From: Sphaerochaetaceae bacterium
GTDB lineage: Bacteria; Spirochaetota; Spirochaetia; Sphaerochaetales; Sphaerochaetaceae
Length of the DNA stretch: 64,000 nt
Assembly (NCBI GenBank): GCA_028532915.1
Contig: JAQQAI010000094.1
Location: 21,617-85,616, forward strand
Direction of reading: 5' to 3'
In this document: one piece after another, positions 8,995 through 18,368 of the stretch
Position numbering within the stretch: the first letter of the stretch is position 1
Layout: each line of letters opens with the position of its first letter
Notes under the pieces: generated by a model
Told to the model about the DNA's origin: nothing
The model's database searches: none
What the model saw: only the letters and a program-made list of their open reading frames with translations
Translations under genes and position numbers: made by a program

Positions 8995-9858
8995 ATGAAG
9001 AAAAAAGGAAAACAGGTATGCACTTCGGTTCTATCTCTTTACCTCATCGTCTCGATGATCGGTTGCTCGGTCGCATGGGAACATCATCCGAACAATGAGT
9101 TTTCCAGCGATGACTATATCGAACCTGTCGCTTCGGCGGTCGAACAGCAATGGGATGTTGTAAAAGAGGTCTTCGAGCACAATGATGTGCCCTTCAGTGT
9201 GATCCGTTCGAATGAAGGACCGATCGACGGAAAGGCTGTAGTAGCTGCAATGCTAGAGGAAGAAAAGGGGGATGATTATCTCAGGTTCACCCACTCGCTT
9301 ATTACAGGCGGTGATGGTGAGGTACTGCTTTCTCAGGCGAAAGAGCTGATCAGTGAACAGCAGTATGAACAGCTTGAACAGAATATTGAGACGACAAGTG
9401 AACGCCTCCGTTCTTTCGCTCAGGACGAAGTTCGCGGTCTTCCCCCCAGCCAGAGAGCTCCATTTTTGAGAGACCTTCAGAAACTGGTGACAAAGACGAT
9501 CGTTCTTCTTGTTGCGGGAATCGTCTATGCAGCTGTTCCTGATATGGTCTTCTGGGGAAAAGTCACCGCAGCAGCTGCGGTTTCGGTTGCTGCCGGCGTG
9601 GTCGCTACGACATTCCTTGCGTTGTACCGGTATTACGAGACAGATGAGAATTCTCTGTCTCAATCTTTCGAGGAATGGATCGTAGATGTGACAACCGATC
9701 CTTCGGCTGCATATGCCATGGCCAAATCGATAATCACCGTCGGAACGACGATGAAAAACAGTGCTGTCGTGACCGGTCTCATCCTGATCGTTTTCTCCAT
9801 CTACCAGGTTCTTGATATGGTGAAACCCATGCTGAAAAAATATAATTTCAATGCCTGA
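8995..9858 (+). CDS. Hypothetical lipoprotein with membrane segments
   Basis: AAAGGAGAG precedes the ATG. The 287-residue product has a lipoprotein signal (LIVSMIGC, lipid-modified Cys at about residue 24), a soluble helical part rich in Glu and Gln (about 45-160), and hydrophobic helices near 165-180, 195-215 and 250-275. The combination of a lipoprotein signal with later transmembrane helices is unusual. A rho-independent terminator follows directly. No family recognised. Confidence 0.72.
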   Translation: MKKKGKQVCTSVLSLYLIVSMIGCSVAWEHHPNNEFSSDDYIEPVASAVEQQWDVVKEVFEHNDVPFSVIRSNEGPIDGKAVVAAMLEEEKGDDYLRFTHSLITGGDGEVLLSQAKELISEQQYEQLEQNIETTSERLRSFAQDEVRGLPPSQRAPFLRDLQKLVTKTIVLLVAGIVYAAVPDMVFWGKVTAAAAVSVAAGVVATTFLALYRYYETDENSLSQSFEEWIVDVTTDPSAAYAMAKSIITVGTTMKNSAVVTGLILIVFSIYQVLDMVKPMLKKYNFNA

Positions 9859-9877
9859 CCGATTGGAATAAGACGTG

Positions 9878-9917
9878 AAAGATCCTCGACGGCGGCTTGC
9901 TGCGAGGATCTTTTACT
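9878..9917 (+). terminator. Rho-independent terminator
   Basis: Inverted repeat AAAGATCCTCG ... CGAGGATCTTT (9878-9888 with 9903-9913) closes a 14-nt loop and is followed by a T-rich tail. It ends the 8426-9858 transcription unit. The stem is nearly symmetrical, with A residues on its 5' side. Confidence 0.88.
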
Positions 9918-9984
9918 TTTCTCCTCTTGTTGTATCATGGTCTAATGTGAAATAATGGTAACATCAACAAAGGAGAATAATGTC

Positions 9985-11220
9985 ATGTCAGATTTTTCTT
10001 ACGCCACACCGATTCTGAACCGGTTTTTGTCATATACTGAATTCGATACCATGAGCGATCCTCATGCAGCCTTCAGGCCATCAACGCCGGCCCAGAATGA
10101 CCTCCTCCACGCTATCGAAGAGGATCTTCATTCCATGGGATTTGGCGACACCACCTTCCTCGAAACGGGGTATCTGATAGCACGTATTCCTGCGAATGTT
10201 ACCCGCCCTGTTACCCCTGTCGCCTTCATGGCTCATGTCGACGTTGCCGACGATGTCCAGGGGAACGGCGTTAAAGCAAGGGTTATCGAGAGATATGATG
10301 GAAATGATGTTCGTCTCAATGAGACATATACGCTGACAGTACAGGATAACCCTCTTCTGAAGAAACATACGGGGTCGACCATCGTCGTGACCGACGGGAC
10401 TACGCTTCTCGGTGCAGATGATAAAGCCGGGGTTGCAATCATCATGGCACTAGGCGAGTATATATCGACACATCCCGAATTCGAACACGGGCCGATCGAA
10501 TTTGTTTTCACGAGTGATGAGGAGACAGGAGAAGGGATGGATGCGTTCGACAGTTCACTTCTCGGTGCGAAAGTGTGTTATACCATCGACGGGACTCAGG
10601 GGGGAGAGGTCGAAGCGGAATGCTTTAACGCGGCAACTGTCTCGGTCGATTTCTACGGGATTCCGTGCCACCTCGGTTCTGCAAGAGGAAAACTCGTGAA
10701 CAGCGTCTCCATGGCATCATCCTTTATCACGATGGTTCCGAAAAATGAAAGTCCCGAAGCTACTGACGGCAGGTACGGATACTACTGCGCAGATGATATT
10801 AAGGGAACGCTGGAACATACGAGTGTTACGTTTCACCTCAGAGACTTCGAGAGAGGGGAGCTTGACAGACGTATCGAGGCTTTGAAAAGTCTTGCATCGA
10901 CCACAGAAAAACTCTTTCCCGGCGGCAAAGTGACTGTCGAAGAAAAGATCGTATACACCAACATGGCCGATTACATCAAAAAAGACCCGAAAGTTATGGA
11001 ATCGATCTTTGCGTCGGGAAAGGAAGCCCATATCGAACTGCAGGAGAAGCTCATACGAGGCGGTACCGACGGGGCCCGGCTGAGTGCCATGGGAATACCC
11101 ACTCCGAATATATTCACCGGAGGTCACAACCTCCATTCACGATACGAATGGCTCGCTCTGGATGATGCTGTCGACTGTGCCTCACTTATCACAGAAATCG
11201 TTCGCTACTGGGTGAAATGA
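9985..11220 (+). CDS. pepT: Peptidase T (aminotripeptidase)
   Basis: The product is a zinc-dependent M20 peptidase that removes the N-terminal residue from tripeptides in the cytosol. With the ATG at 9985 it has 411 residues, close to the usual ~408, and is preceded by AAAGGAG; an ATG at 9955 is in frame but would add ten residues. Visible metal-site motifs are MAHVD (H84), GADDKAG and TSDEETGEG. A TAATGT box 6 nt before 9955 may be the -10 and would give a 30-nt leader. The stop overlaps the start of the next exported-protein gene (ATGA). Confidence 0.95.
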   Translation: MSDFSYATPILNRFLSYTEFDTMSDPHAAFRPSTPAQNDLLHAIEEDLHSMGFGDTTFLETGYLIARIPANVTRPVTPVAFMAHVDVADDVQGNGVKARVIERYDGNDVRLNETYTLTVQDNPLLKKHTGSTIVVTDGTTLLGADDKAGVAIIMALGEYISTHPEFEHGPIEFVFTSDEETGEGMDAFDSSLLGAKVCYTIDGTQGGEVEAECFNAATVSVDFYGIPCHLGSARGKLVNSVSMASSFITMVPKNESPEATDGRYGYYCADDIKGTLEHTSVTFHLRDFERGELDRRIEALKSLASTTEKLFPGGKVTVEEKIVYTNMADYIKKDPKVMESIFASGKEAHIELQEKLIRGGTDGARLSAMGIPTPNIFTGGHNLHSRYEWLALDDAVDCASLITEIVRYWVK

Positions 11221-12233
11221 GAAGGTGTTCGGTTTTTCTCATCATCGCACTCGTACTGAGTGCTCCAGTATTCTCTTCGCAGCTTTATGAGGTTTCCTCC
11301 GTTGTGACGCAAAGGATGGAGGAGATGCTTTCGCAACGGGATGAAGATTTCTCTTCTCTCGATTTCGAGATTCTATTCATCGAAAGTGATGATCAGATCA
11401 CAGAAGGGCACATACTCGTATCAAGTGACATACTGTTTTCGGCAGATGGAAGACAGACTGTCGAGAGTCTGATGTTCTATACCGATTCACCTGATGTGAT
11501 TGCTCAGACCTATAGAAACGAATTCGAGAAGATCCTTCCGTCTGTCCTCAATAGCCTCTATGATTTCAAAGAGGATGACAGATTGTTCTATCAAAATGGG
11601 GCTCCTCTCAGCGGAACAAGCGGCAGCGAGGATATCAGGACCGGATCTGTTGTCGTGACCAGAGATAGTGAACGGCAGATCAATGGTGTGATGGCGGTAA
11701 CCGACCGGATAGGCTCTTCAATCTATATGACCTCTTTATGGGCGGACACAAAGTACTCCGATTACATGAGAATAGAGAAAGGTCCTGACAATACTTTCTC
11801 GGTAAGGCCTCTTTTTTCAACAGAATCTGCCACATTGAATCTCACCTTCTCAAGGCGGCTGTTTTCGCTGATATCATATGAGATCGGCTTTGATGCTCTG
11901 TATGGTTTCACCTCCCGTGATTTTCAGGTATATCTTTCAGGAGGGTTGGGATCATCACTGCCTTTCTCTCTGTTTTTCTCTCCGTCCGGTGCCGACCGAT
12001 GGTTCCAGAAGCTGTTTCTGGAAGGTTCTGCCTCAGTAGGAATCGGTTTTGATCTCACAGATGGTTACCAGATGAACCTGCATGGAGGTATCTGCACTTC
12101 GATACTCTATATGATAAGGCCTTTTTACAGTCTGGGACTGAGTGTCTCGCTGCACAGCACGGCACCCTTTGACGATCTGTCATCGGGTGAATCTGTCTTG
12201 TCCGCAGGTCCGGTTCTTTCGGTAAGGTTCTAA
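11217..12233 (+). CDS. Hypothetical exported barrel-like protein
   Basis: The start overlaps the pepT stop, so it is translationally coupled. The 338-residue product has an N-terminal signal peptide (residues 1-20, cleavage after VFSSQ). The C-terminal half alternates aromatic and hydrophobic residues with Gly turns (YLSGGLGSSLPFSLFF) and ends in LSVRF, a plausible outer-membrane beta-signal. The N-terminal half looks periplasmic. No family recognised. It is followed at once by a lipoprotein gene, suggesting the two act together in the envelope. Confidence 0.7.
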   Translation: MRRCSVFLIIALVLSAPVFSSQLYEVSSVVTQRMEEMLSQRDEDFSSLDFEILFIESDDQITEGHILVSSDILFSADGRQTVESLMFYTDSPDVIAQTYRNEFEKILPSVLNSLYDFKEDDRLFYQNGAPLSGTSGSEDIRTGSVVVTRDSERQINGVMAVTDRIGSSIYMTSLWADTKYSDYMRIEKGPDNTFSVRPLFSTESATLNLTFSRRLFSLISYEIGFDALYGFTSRDFQVYLSGGLGSSLPFSLFFSPSGADRWFQKLFLEGSASVGIGFDLTDGYQMNLHGGICTSILYMIRPFYSLGLSVSLHSTAPFDDLSSGESVLSAGPVLSVRF

Positions 12234-12248
12234 GAGGAGATGCTACCT

Positions 12249-13643
12249 ATGAAAAAATCTGTCATATTCCCCATCCTGTTTCTGATTCTCCTCCTTCTTT
12301 CCGGATGCTCCTCGCTTCAGGCTCTGATTCGATCCTCGATAGAGGATAAACCTATCTGGGTGTATGAACCTCAAGCCGGACGAGATCAGATCGCGTTCGT
12401 CGGAACCGGAGAAGCTTCCAATAAGGCGTTATCGCAGGTGCGCTCGTATGAGTCCATTCTCTCGCAGATATCGCAATACATAGGAAAAGATATAAACGAA
12501 CAGTATATCTCACAGTTGACCGAAAGACAGACGATAGAGGATTTCGAACTGAAGATTACCCGGGAGTTTTCAAAGCAGGAGGGAGATCTGTATATAACCC
12601 ACTATCTGGCGGTGGCTGATAAGGCTATTCTCAATTCCAACAGAAGTGAACTGCTGGTGAAAGTGGAATCGACGTTGCAGGAGATTGCCGAACTGAAGAA
12701 GACAGCTTCAGCGAAGATACGATCGGATGATGATTACAGAGCGATCGTCGATTATCTGAAGATCGCGCAGCTTGCCGCGACGATCATCGGCGAGGAAGGA
12801 GAAAAACTCTTTACAGAGGCTATAGAGAACGTTCTCAAAGTCATCGGCAATCTCAGGATCAATTATCTTGCGGAGGAATCCAAAAACGGTTCGTTTATTT
12901 TCACTGTCCAAAGAGGTGACCGTTCGATATCTTCAAAGATCAAAAATGTCCCGGTCAGTATCTCGTTTCCTTCGGTGAACGGAGCGAACGAACCGTATGT
13001 CGATCACAGAAAGATCGTCACCGGCGAAGAGGGGAGAGCGGTCTTCACCAATACGAATCCTCTGGCAGATTCAGCGGGGCTGCTCAGTGTGGAGATCGAT
13101 ACCTCCGCTTTCCTCCCGTTCTATGATGCGGTGAAAGGGGAATACAGGGCGCAGATTCAATCGGCTGTCAAAGCCCGTTCGATCAAAGTCCCCTATACGA
13201 GAAAGATGAGTATAGATACCTCTAACGTCCTGATAGCAATCGGTGAGTACTCGATAAAAGGAGAGCTCCTTCCTTCTTCCTATGCCGTCAATGCCGTAGC
13301 AGACCTGTTCGATAAAGAAGGAGTTGATTTCACTTATGTTCAGTCTCTGCTTACCGATGAAGATGAGCTCTTTTTTGAACTGGTGAACGAACGATATGCT
13401 GATGCCACTTTGATTTACGGGAAGGTGGGGGTCGACACTGTCACCCCGCTCAGTTCCTCCTATGCGGTGAGTGTCACCGGGTCGGTATCAGTGTATGATA
13501 TTCCTTCTCTCACTGTCGAAGGTACGACAAATGAAGTGAAAGCGGTCGGGACCGGTCAAACTCAGACGGACGCTATCGAAGATGCCTTCATCGGCTTCGG
13601 CAGGATCAGCCTCTCCCTTTTGAAGCGCGTACTGTATGAATGA
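12249..13643 (+). CDS. LPP20/CsgG-like lipoprotein
   Basis: I start at ATG 12249, nine bases after AGAGGAG; the ATG at 12240 directly touches the ribosome binding site. The 464-residue product has a lipobox (LLLLSGCSS). Early residues PIWVYEPQAGRDQIAFVGTG resemble the LPP20 lipoprotein domain found in flagellar and surface proteins. A second domain near the C terminus (ADATLIYGKV ... AIEDAFIGFG) resembles the LPP20/FlgT C-terminal fold. The role is unknown. The 3' end overlaps the convergent GDPD gene by 38 bp. Confidence 0.72.
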   Translation: MKKSVIFPILFLILLLLSGCSSLQALIRSSIEDKPIWVYEPQAGRDQIAFVGTGEASNKALSQVRSYESILSQISQYIGKDINEQYISQLTERQTIEDFELKITREFSKQEGDLYITHYLAVADKAILNSNRSELLVKVESTLQEIAELKKTASAKIRSDDDYRAIVDYLKIAQLAATIIGEEGEKLFTEAIENVLKVIGNLRINYLAEESKNGSFIFTVQRGDRSISSKIKNVPVSISFPSVNGANEPYVDHRKIVTGEEGRAVFTNTNPLADSAGLLSVEIDTSAFLPFYDAVKGEYRAQIQSAVKARSIKVPYTRKMSIDTSNVLIAIGEYSIKGELLPSSYAVNAVADLFDKEGVDFTYVQSLLTDEDELFFELVNERYADATLIYGKVGVDTVTPLSSSYAVSVTGSVSVYDIPSLTVEGTTNEVKAVGTGQTQTDAIEDAFIGFGRISLSLLKRVLYE

Positions 13644-14388
13644 CCTCGAGAGGATCATCGGAGATGAACCCGTCGATATCAAATTCGAGTAAGCGCTCGC
13701 ATTCATCTTTCGTATTCACCGTCCATGCCACGATCGGGAATTTGTTCCTGTCGTGCAGTCTGCCCATCAGATTCCTGTCTATCAGGCTGTGGTGAGGTTT
13801 CATATACGTCGGATTGGCGATGAATCTTCCCTGACCGTTGTGGAGGATCCACGGTACGTCATCGCTTCTGCTGTAGATGATACCGCTTGAGAAGGCATTA
13901 TCTGTCTTTCTGTTCCATGCCCGGAGAATGAAGGGATTGAACGATGAGATCATCACATGATCTGCCAGATCATACCGATCGATCAGATCGAGAGTCTTCT
14001 CGATGATACCCGTCGGAGCGACACTGTTCAGTTTCAGTTCGATGTCGTAGTAGAAACTGTTCCCGTATCTGCTGAAAACCTGTTCAAGCAAAGGAATCCT
14101 TCCTTCCTCGTCATCCCGTCTCAGCGTGAGGTCTTTGAGCGTATCCCATGGAAGCTGTTCGACGGTGGCATCGGTTTTGGCCAGACGAAAGAGATTGTGA
14201 TCGTGAATCACTACGATCTCGCCGCTTTTACACATGTGCACATCAAGTTCGATTCCCCGGATTCCGTGTGTCCGGCACAGGTCGAACGACCCGATGGTAT
14301 TTTCCAGAGCTCTGGCATTGTAACCGCGGTGACCGAATACGAAAGGCCGTTCGAGGTCTTTGAAAAAAATAGGTGGTTCTGTTTTCAT
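13606..14388 (-). CDS. Glycerophosphodiester phosphodiesterase
   Basis: The 260-residue cytosolic GDPD-family enzyme hydrolyses glycerophosphodiesters to glycerol-3-phosphate and an alcohol. The fold is marked by FGHRGYNARALENT (catalytic His and Arg), IELDVHMCKSGEIVVIHDH (metal-binding Glu, Asp, His) and a final DGFISDDP strand. I start at the ATG at 14388, which overlaps the nfo stop; the frame runs 45 nt further up without a ribosome binding site. No signal peptide is seen. It is the second gene of an operon with nfo. Confidence 0.93.
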   Translation of the reverse strand: MKTEPPIFFKDLERPFVFGHRGYNARALENTIGSFDLCRTHGIRGIELDVHMCKSGEIVVIHDHNLFRLAKTDATVEQLPWDTLKDLTLRRDDEEGRIPLLEQVFSRYGNSFYYDIELKLNSVAPTGIIEKTLDLIDRYDLADHVMISSFNPFILRAWNRKTDNAFSSGIIYSRSDDVPWILHNGQGRFIANPTYMKPHHSLIDRNLMGRLHDRNKFPIVAWTVNTKDECERLLEFDIDGFISDDPLEVIHTVRASKGRG

Positions 14389-15233
14389 GATGTTTGTACA
14401 AATCCTCTCAGCATCGCAATCTCGTCGCTCCATCTTTCCGGTGCCGGAGTTTCCAGTATCAGAGGGATATTCTCGAATCTTGCGTCATTCATGATCGACC
14501 TGAAGCATTCCAGACCGATATTCCCGTCACCCAGAGGTGCATGCCTGTCCACACGGCTGTTGAATTCGCTTTTTGCATCGTTCAGATGCATACCCATGAG
14601 CATATCAGAACCGATGAGTGAATCGAACATCTCCATCACCTCCAGGAACTGTCCGGAAGTTCTCAGATCATATCCTGCAGCGAATATATGGCAGGTATCG
14701 ATACATACACCGACTCTCTCTTTATGTCTGACTTTGTCTATGATATAGGCTATCTGTTCGAAAGACTTTCCCAGAGAAGAACCCTGTCCTGCTGTCGTTT
14801 CGATGACTGCATATACACCCTCTGTTTCTTCAAGAGCTTCATCTATCCCCTCGGCGACCAGCTGCATCGAATAGTTTTCTTCAATCTCTCTCAGATGTGC
14901 TCCGGGATGAAAGTTCAGTCTGTCCAGACCCAGCTGCTGCACTCTGCGCATCTCATCGATGAAGGCATCTGTGCTTTTTCTTCTCTTTTGATCATCGCCG
15001 TTGCCCAGATTGATGAGATAACTGTCATGTGTGAGAACCTGGGAAGGGGAGAAATTCCCCTTCCTCATCGCATTCTTGAAAGCCTCGATCTGAGCCGTGG
15101 TAAGGGCTGAAGATTTCCACTGTTTCTGATTCTTTGTGAATAAGGCGAATGCGTCGGCATTTATCTGCAGTGCACGGCTGACTGCATTTTCGAGTCCTCC
15201 GGCCGCACTGACATGAGCTCCGATGTAATACAT
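14385..15233 (-). CDS. nfo: Endonuclease IV
   Basis: The apurinic/apyrimidinic endonuclease of base-excision repair is a three-zinc TIM barrel. The 282-residue length fits the family. Motifs seen are MYYIGAHVSAAGG at the N terminus, LNFHPGAH, VCIDTCHIFAAGYDL, HLNDAKSEF, DRHAPLGDGNIG and ILETP, which carry the metal-binding residues. The start at 15233 has AAGGAG seven bases upstream; upstream codons lack a ribosome binding site. Transcription starts from a promoter that shares its -35 region with the divergent M16C peptidase gene. Confidence 0.97.
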   Translation of the reverse strand: MYYIGAHVSAAGGLENAVSRALQINADAFALFTKNQKQWKSSALTTAQIEAFKNAMRKGNFSPSQVLTHDSYLINLGNGDDQKRRKSTDAFIDEMRRVQQLGLDRLNFHPGAHLREIEENYSMQLVAEGIDEALEETEGVYAVIETTAGQGSSLGKSFEQIAYIIDKVRHKERVGVCIDTCHIFAAGYDLRTSGQFLEVMEMFDSLIGSDMLMGMHLNDAKSEFNSRVDRHAPLGDGNIGLECFRSIMNDARFENIPLILETPAPERWSDEIAMLRGFVQTS

Positions 15234-15252
15234 GTATTGGCTCCTTACGGTT

Positions 15253-15303
15253 AAAGTAGGCAATTGTTCAAGGGTTGTCAATCGAGTACCATCGTGTTAA
15301 GTT
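15253..15303. promoter_or_regulatory. Divergent promoters with overlapping -35 boxes
   Basis: Plus strand: TTGTCA (15275-15280), 17 bp, TAAGTT (15298-15303), serving the M16C gene. Minus strand: TTGACA (15276-15281), 17 bp, TACTTT (15253-15258), serving nfo. The two -35 hexamers overlap by five bases, so polymerase should occupy only one promoter at a time. Confidence 0.65.
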
Positions 15304-15337
15304 CATTCAGTGGTAAAAGCAATAGGAGATGATGTTG

Positions 15338-18300
15338 ATGAGCCCAAAGCAGAAAAGAGTCAAAACGATTGTTCCGGGAGATGAGATCGCGAATTTTATT
15401 CTCGAATCAGTCGACATCCTCGACGATTATCATGGATACGGATATCTGTTCCGTCACAGGATATCCGGTATGCAGGTGTATCACATCGCAAACGATGACA
15501 AGGAGAATTTCTTTTCCTTCATCTTCAAGACTCCACCGCATGATGACTGCGGAGCTCCGCATATCATAGAACACAGCATTCTGGCAGGATCTAAGAACTA
15601 TCCTCTGAAAGATCCGTTCATGTCACTTCTCAAGGGAAGCGCTCAGACGTTTATGAATGCGATGACCTATCCTGATTTTACAGTATACCCGGCAGCAAGT
15701 GCCGTGCAGAAGGATTTCAGAAACCTGTTCAGTGTCTATGCTGATGCTGTCTTCAACCCTCTGCTGAGAGAACAGACCTTCTGGCAGGAAGGAATCCGTC
15801 TCGAGGCTGACGGGGACGGATCTCTCCATTTTGACGGTGTAGTCTACAACGAGATGCTCGGAGAACTCAGCGATCACGACTCGATCGTCTCGCGACAGAG
15901 TATCCGGTCTCTCTATCCGGATACTCCCTATTATTTCGAGTCGGGAGGAGACCCGCGGAGTATCGTGAATCTTACCTACAGCAAGTTCGTGAGCTTCTAT
16001 TCAACCTATTACCATCCCAGTAATGCAAAACTGTTCTTATACGGGAATCTTGATCCCGCCGAATATCTCGAGTATCTGGATGATCACTATCTCGTCGACA
16101 TTTCCAGAAAATGTGAATGCGGACCTTCTGAAATGGCCGGTGCATGGAAGAACGAACGGGAGGTGGTCGCCTACGCCCCCTCACTCGATACCAATACCGA
16201 TGAGAACAATGCAAGTGTGACAGTCAGCTGGGCCACCACTGCGGTTGAAGATCCTGTCGAGGTCGTCACTCTTACACTTCTGACCGATATTCTGCTTGGT
16301 AATCCGGGGGCACCCCTTTACAAGGCGATTATTGACTCTCAGCTTGCCAAGGATATATCGCAGGTTTCAGGAATGGATACCTCTTTCCGTCAGATGCCCT
16401 TCACTGTGGGATTCAGAGGGATCCATCCTGATGATGCTGAAAAAGCAAAACAACTTGTTCTCGATACCCTCGCTAAACTGGTGAAGGAGGGAATAGACCC
16501 GTCACTGGTTGAGAATGCGATCAGACGCCAGGAATTCCTCCTTCAGGAGATCTCCGGTTCCAATCCTATGGGGTTGAGAGCGATGAACCGCTGTGTTCGA
16601 GGATGGCTGCAGGGTAAAGAACCTCACGTCTCACTGAAGATATCGGAAGCTCTTGCTGTGGTGAAGGAAAAAGTTCTGGAAACGAGCGCGAATCCCGAAT
16701 ACCTGTTCGCGAAGAAGGACCATCCTCAGGGATATTCCTATTTCGAACAATGGATCGATACCAATCTGCTTAAGAATTGTCACCGTTGTACTCTCATCGT
16801 AAAAGGAGACTCTTCATTTCAGTCTGCACTGCAGAACTCTCTCGATAAGAGGATCGAGGCGATAAAGGAAGAGATGGGCGAAGAAGGGATCGACACGATC
16901 AGAGAACAGAACAGACAGTTCTCTCTCTTCCAGAAAACAGCCGATTCCCCAAAAGCTCTGCAGACGATCCCCCGGTTGAGCAAAGATGATGTGAACGAAC
17001 CGGTCAAACATTTCGACACACGTACGATATCGGTCGATTCGGTTCCTCTCCATGTCCAGACAATGGAGAGCAACGGGATTCTCTATCTGGACGGAATGAT
17101 ACATGTCGAAGACCTTTCCGAGGAAGAAATGCTCAATGTACCGATTCTGACGAGAATGCTTCATATGGTCGGCATCCGGAATCATTCATACAGTGAATTT
17201 GCCAAGAGAGTACGTAAACATACCGGAGGCCTCTCCTTCTTCATGGAAGGAGGCTCTCTGCTCAAAAAACAGTCGGAAGCCATCATCGCTGTCGCTTTCA
17301 GGATGAAATGTCTTCAGCGTGAATATCCTCAGGCCCTGATTCTTCTGCGGGACCTGTTTACCCAGGCTCAGGTGGATGATCCCGAGAGAGTCACAGCCGT
17401 GATCAAAGATATGAGAAGTGATTTCGAATCGAATGTCAGCTCCTCGGCGCATATGTTCGCAGCCCAGAGAGCCTCCAAGAACTTCTCTTCCATTCTATCG
17501 TTCAATGAGCTTGCAGGCGGTATCCAGATGTGGGATTATCTTCAGAATATCTCATTGAATGATGAGAAAGAGGTTGCACGCATCGGCCGGTCATTAAGAG
17601 CTCTGTTCGAAAAGATCATGGTCAGAAACAGGTTCGTACTGCACCTGCTCACCGATGAGAAATCGAGTGAAAAGATGAGCACTTACACTTGTGATTTTAT
17701 ATCACGGCTGCCTGAGAACGACTTCTATCCCCACTTGTTGAACAATCAGTTGAGACAGGGGCTCTTCGATGATAGCGAGTTTTTCTGCATACCGTCTTCG
17801 GTCTCCTTCAACTCGCTCGTGTTCCCTTCAGCTTCGCCGTTCGAAAAGGATCAGGCGCATCAGAGTATCCTCATGTATATCCTGTCGACCAATCATCTGT
17901 GGGAGAAGGTGAGGGGGGCGGGAGGAGCCTACGGAATCTCCGGACATGTCGACATGCTCGAAAGACTGTGCACCTTCCAAAGTTACCGCGATCCGAGAAT
18001 CAGCGGGACCTATCAGGATATTTTCGAGTCACTGCGGCAGATAGCGGAAGACGGGGTAGGTCAAAATCTTGTCGATAATGCGATCATCACCATCATAAGC
18101 CGCGAACTGAAACCTCAGTACCCGCAGCGTGCGGCCATAGTCGATTTCAGACGTACCTTATATGATATCTCCGATGAGTTCAGAACCATGAGAAGAGAGT
18201 TTCTTCTCGGCACCACAAGTGATGATGTGAGAAAGGCTGCACAGTTGATGATTGATAGCCTTTCGTATCAGAAAAGCTCCGTGGCGATAGCAGGGGCCGA

Positions 18301-18367
18301 GATCTTCGATAAAGAGAAAGACTCTTCGATGCTCAGGGATAAACCTGTCACGACATTGCCTGTATAG
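15338..18367 (+). CDS. M16C-family zinc peptidase (PreP-like)
   Basis: The ~1009-residue protein is a full-length insulinase-like peptidase of subfamily M16C, whose members clear presequences and other short unstructured peptides. The inverted zinc motif is H75-I-I-E-H79 in GAPHIIEHSILAG, followed by KDPFMSLLKGSAQTFMNA. The four-domain layout is consistent with the length, and GAYG near the C terminus lines the substrate chamber in this family. No signal peptide is seen, so it is cytosolic. TAGGAG precedes several Met codons; I choose 15338 for spacing. The end is one base from the convergent hydrogenase-like gene. Confidence 0.95.
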   Translation: MSPKQKRVKTIVPGDEIANFILESVDILDDYHGYGYLFRHRISGMQVYHIANDDKENFFSFIFKTPPHDDCGAPHIIEHSILAGSKNYPLKDPFMSLLKGSAQTFMNAMTYPDFTVYPAASAVQKDFRNLFSVYADAVFNPLLREQTFWQEGIRLEADGDGSLHFDGVVYNEMLGELSDHDSIVSRQSIRSLYPDTPYYFESGGDPRSIVNLTYSKFVSFYSTYYHPSNAKLFLYGNLDPAEYLEYLDDHYLVDISRKCECGPSEMAGAWKNEREVVAYAPSLDTNTDENNASVTVSWATTAVEDPVEVVTLTLLTDILLGNPGAPLYKAIIDSQLAKDISQVSGMDTSFRQMPFTVGFRGIHPDDAEKAKQLVLDTLAKLVKEGIDPSLVENAIRRQEFLLQEISGSNPMGLRAMNRCVRGWLQGKEPHVSLKISEALAVVKEKVLETSANPEYLFAKKDHPQGYSYFEQWIDTNLLKNCHRCTLIVKGDSSFQSALQNSLDKRIEAIKEEMGEEGIDTIREQNRQFSLFQKTADSPKALQTIPRLSKDDVNEPVKHFDTRTISVDSVPLHVQTMESNGILYLDGMIHVEDLSEEEMLNVPILTRMLHMVGIRNHSYSEFAKRVRKHTGGLSFFMEGGSLLKKQSEAIIAVAFRMKCLQREYPQALILLRDLFTQAQVDDPERVTAVIKDMRSDFESNVSSSAHMFAAQRASKNFSSILSFNELAGGIQMWDYLQNISLNDEKEVARIGRSLRALFEKIMVRNRFVLHLLTDEKSSEKMSTYTCDFISRLPENDFYPHLLNNQLRQGLFDDSEFFCIPSSVSFNSLVFPSASPFEKDQAHQSILMYILSTNHLWEKVRGAGGAYGISGHVDMLERLCTFQSYRDPRISGTYQDIFESLRQIAEDGVGQNLVDNAIITIISRELKPQYPQRAAIVDFRRTLYDISDEFRTMRREFLLGTTSDDVRKAAQLMIDSLSYQKSSVAIAGAEIFDKEKDSSMLRDKPVTTLPV

Positions 18368-18368
18368 A

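Noticed and set aside
9955..9984. pepT starting at ATG 9955 as a leaderless gene
   Set aside because: A TAATGT box sits 6 nt upstream, but the start at 9985 has AAAGGAG and gives the usual peptidase T length; no -35 supports the leaderless reading.
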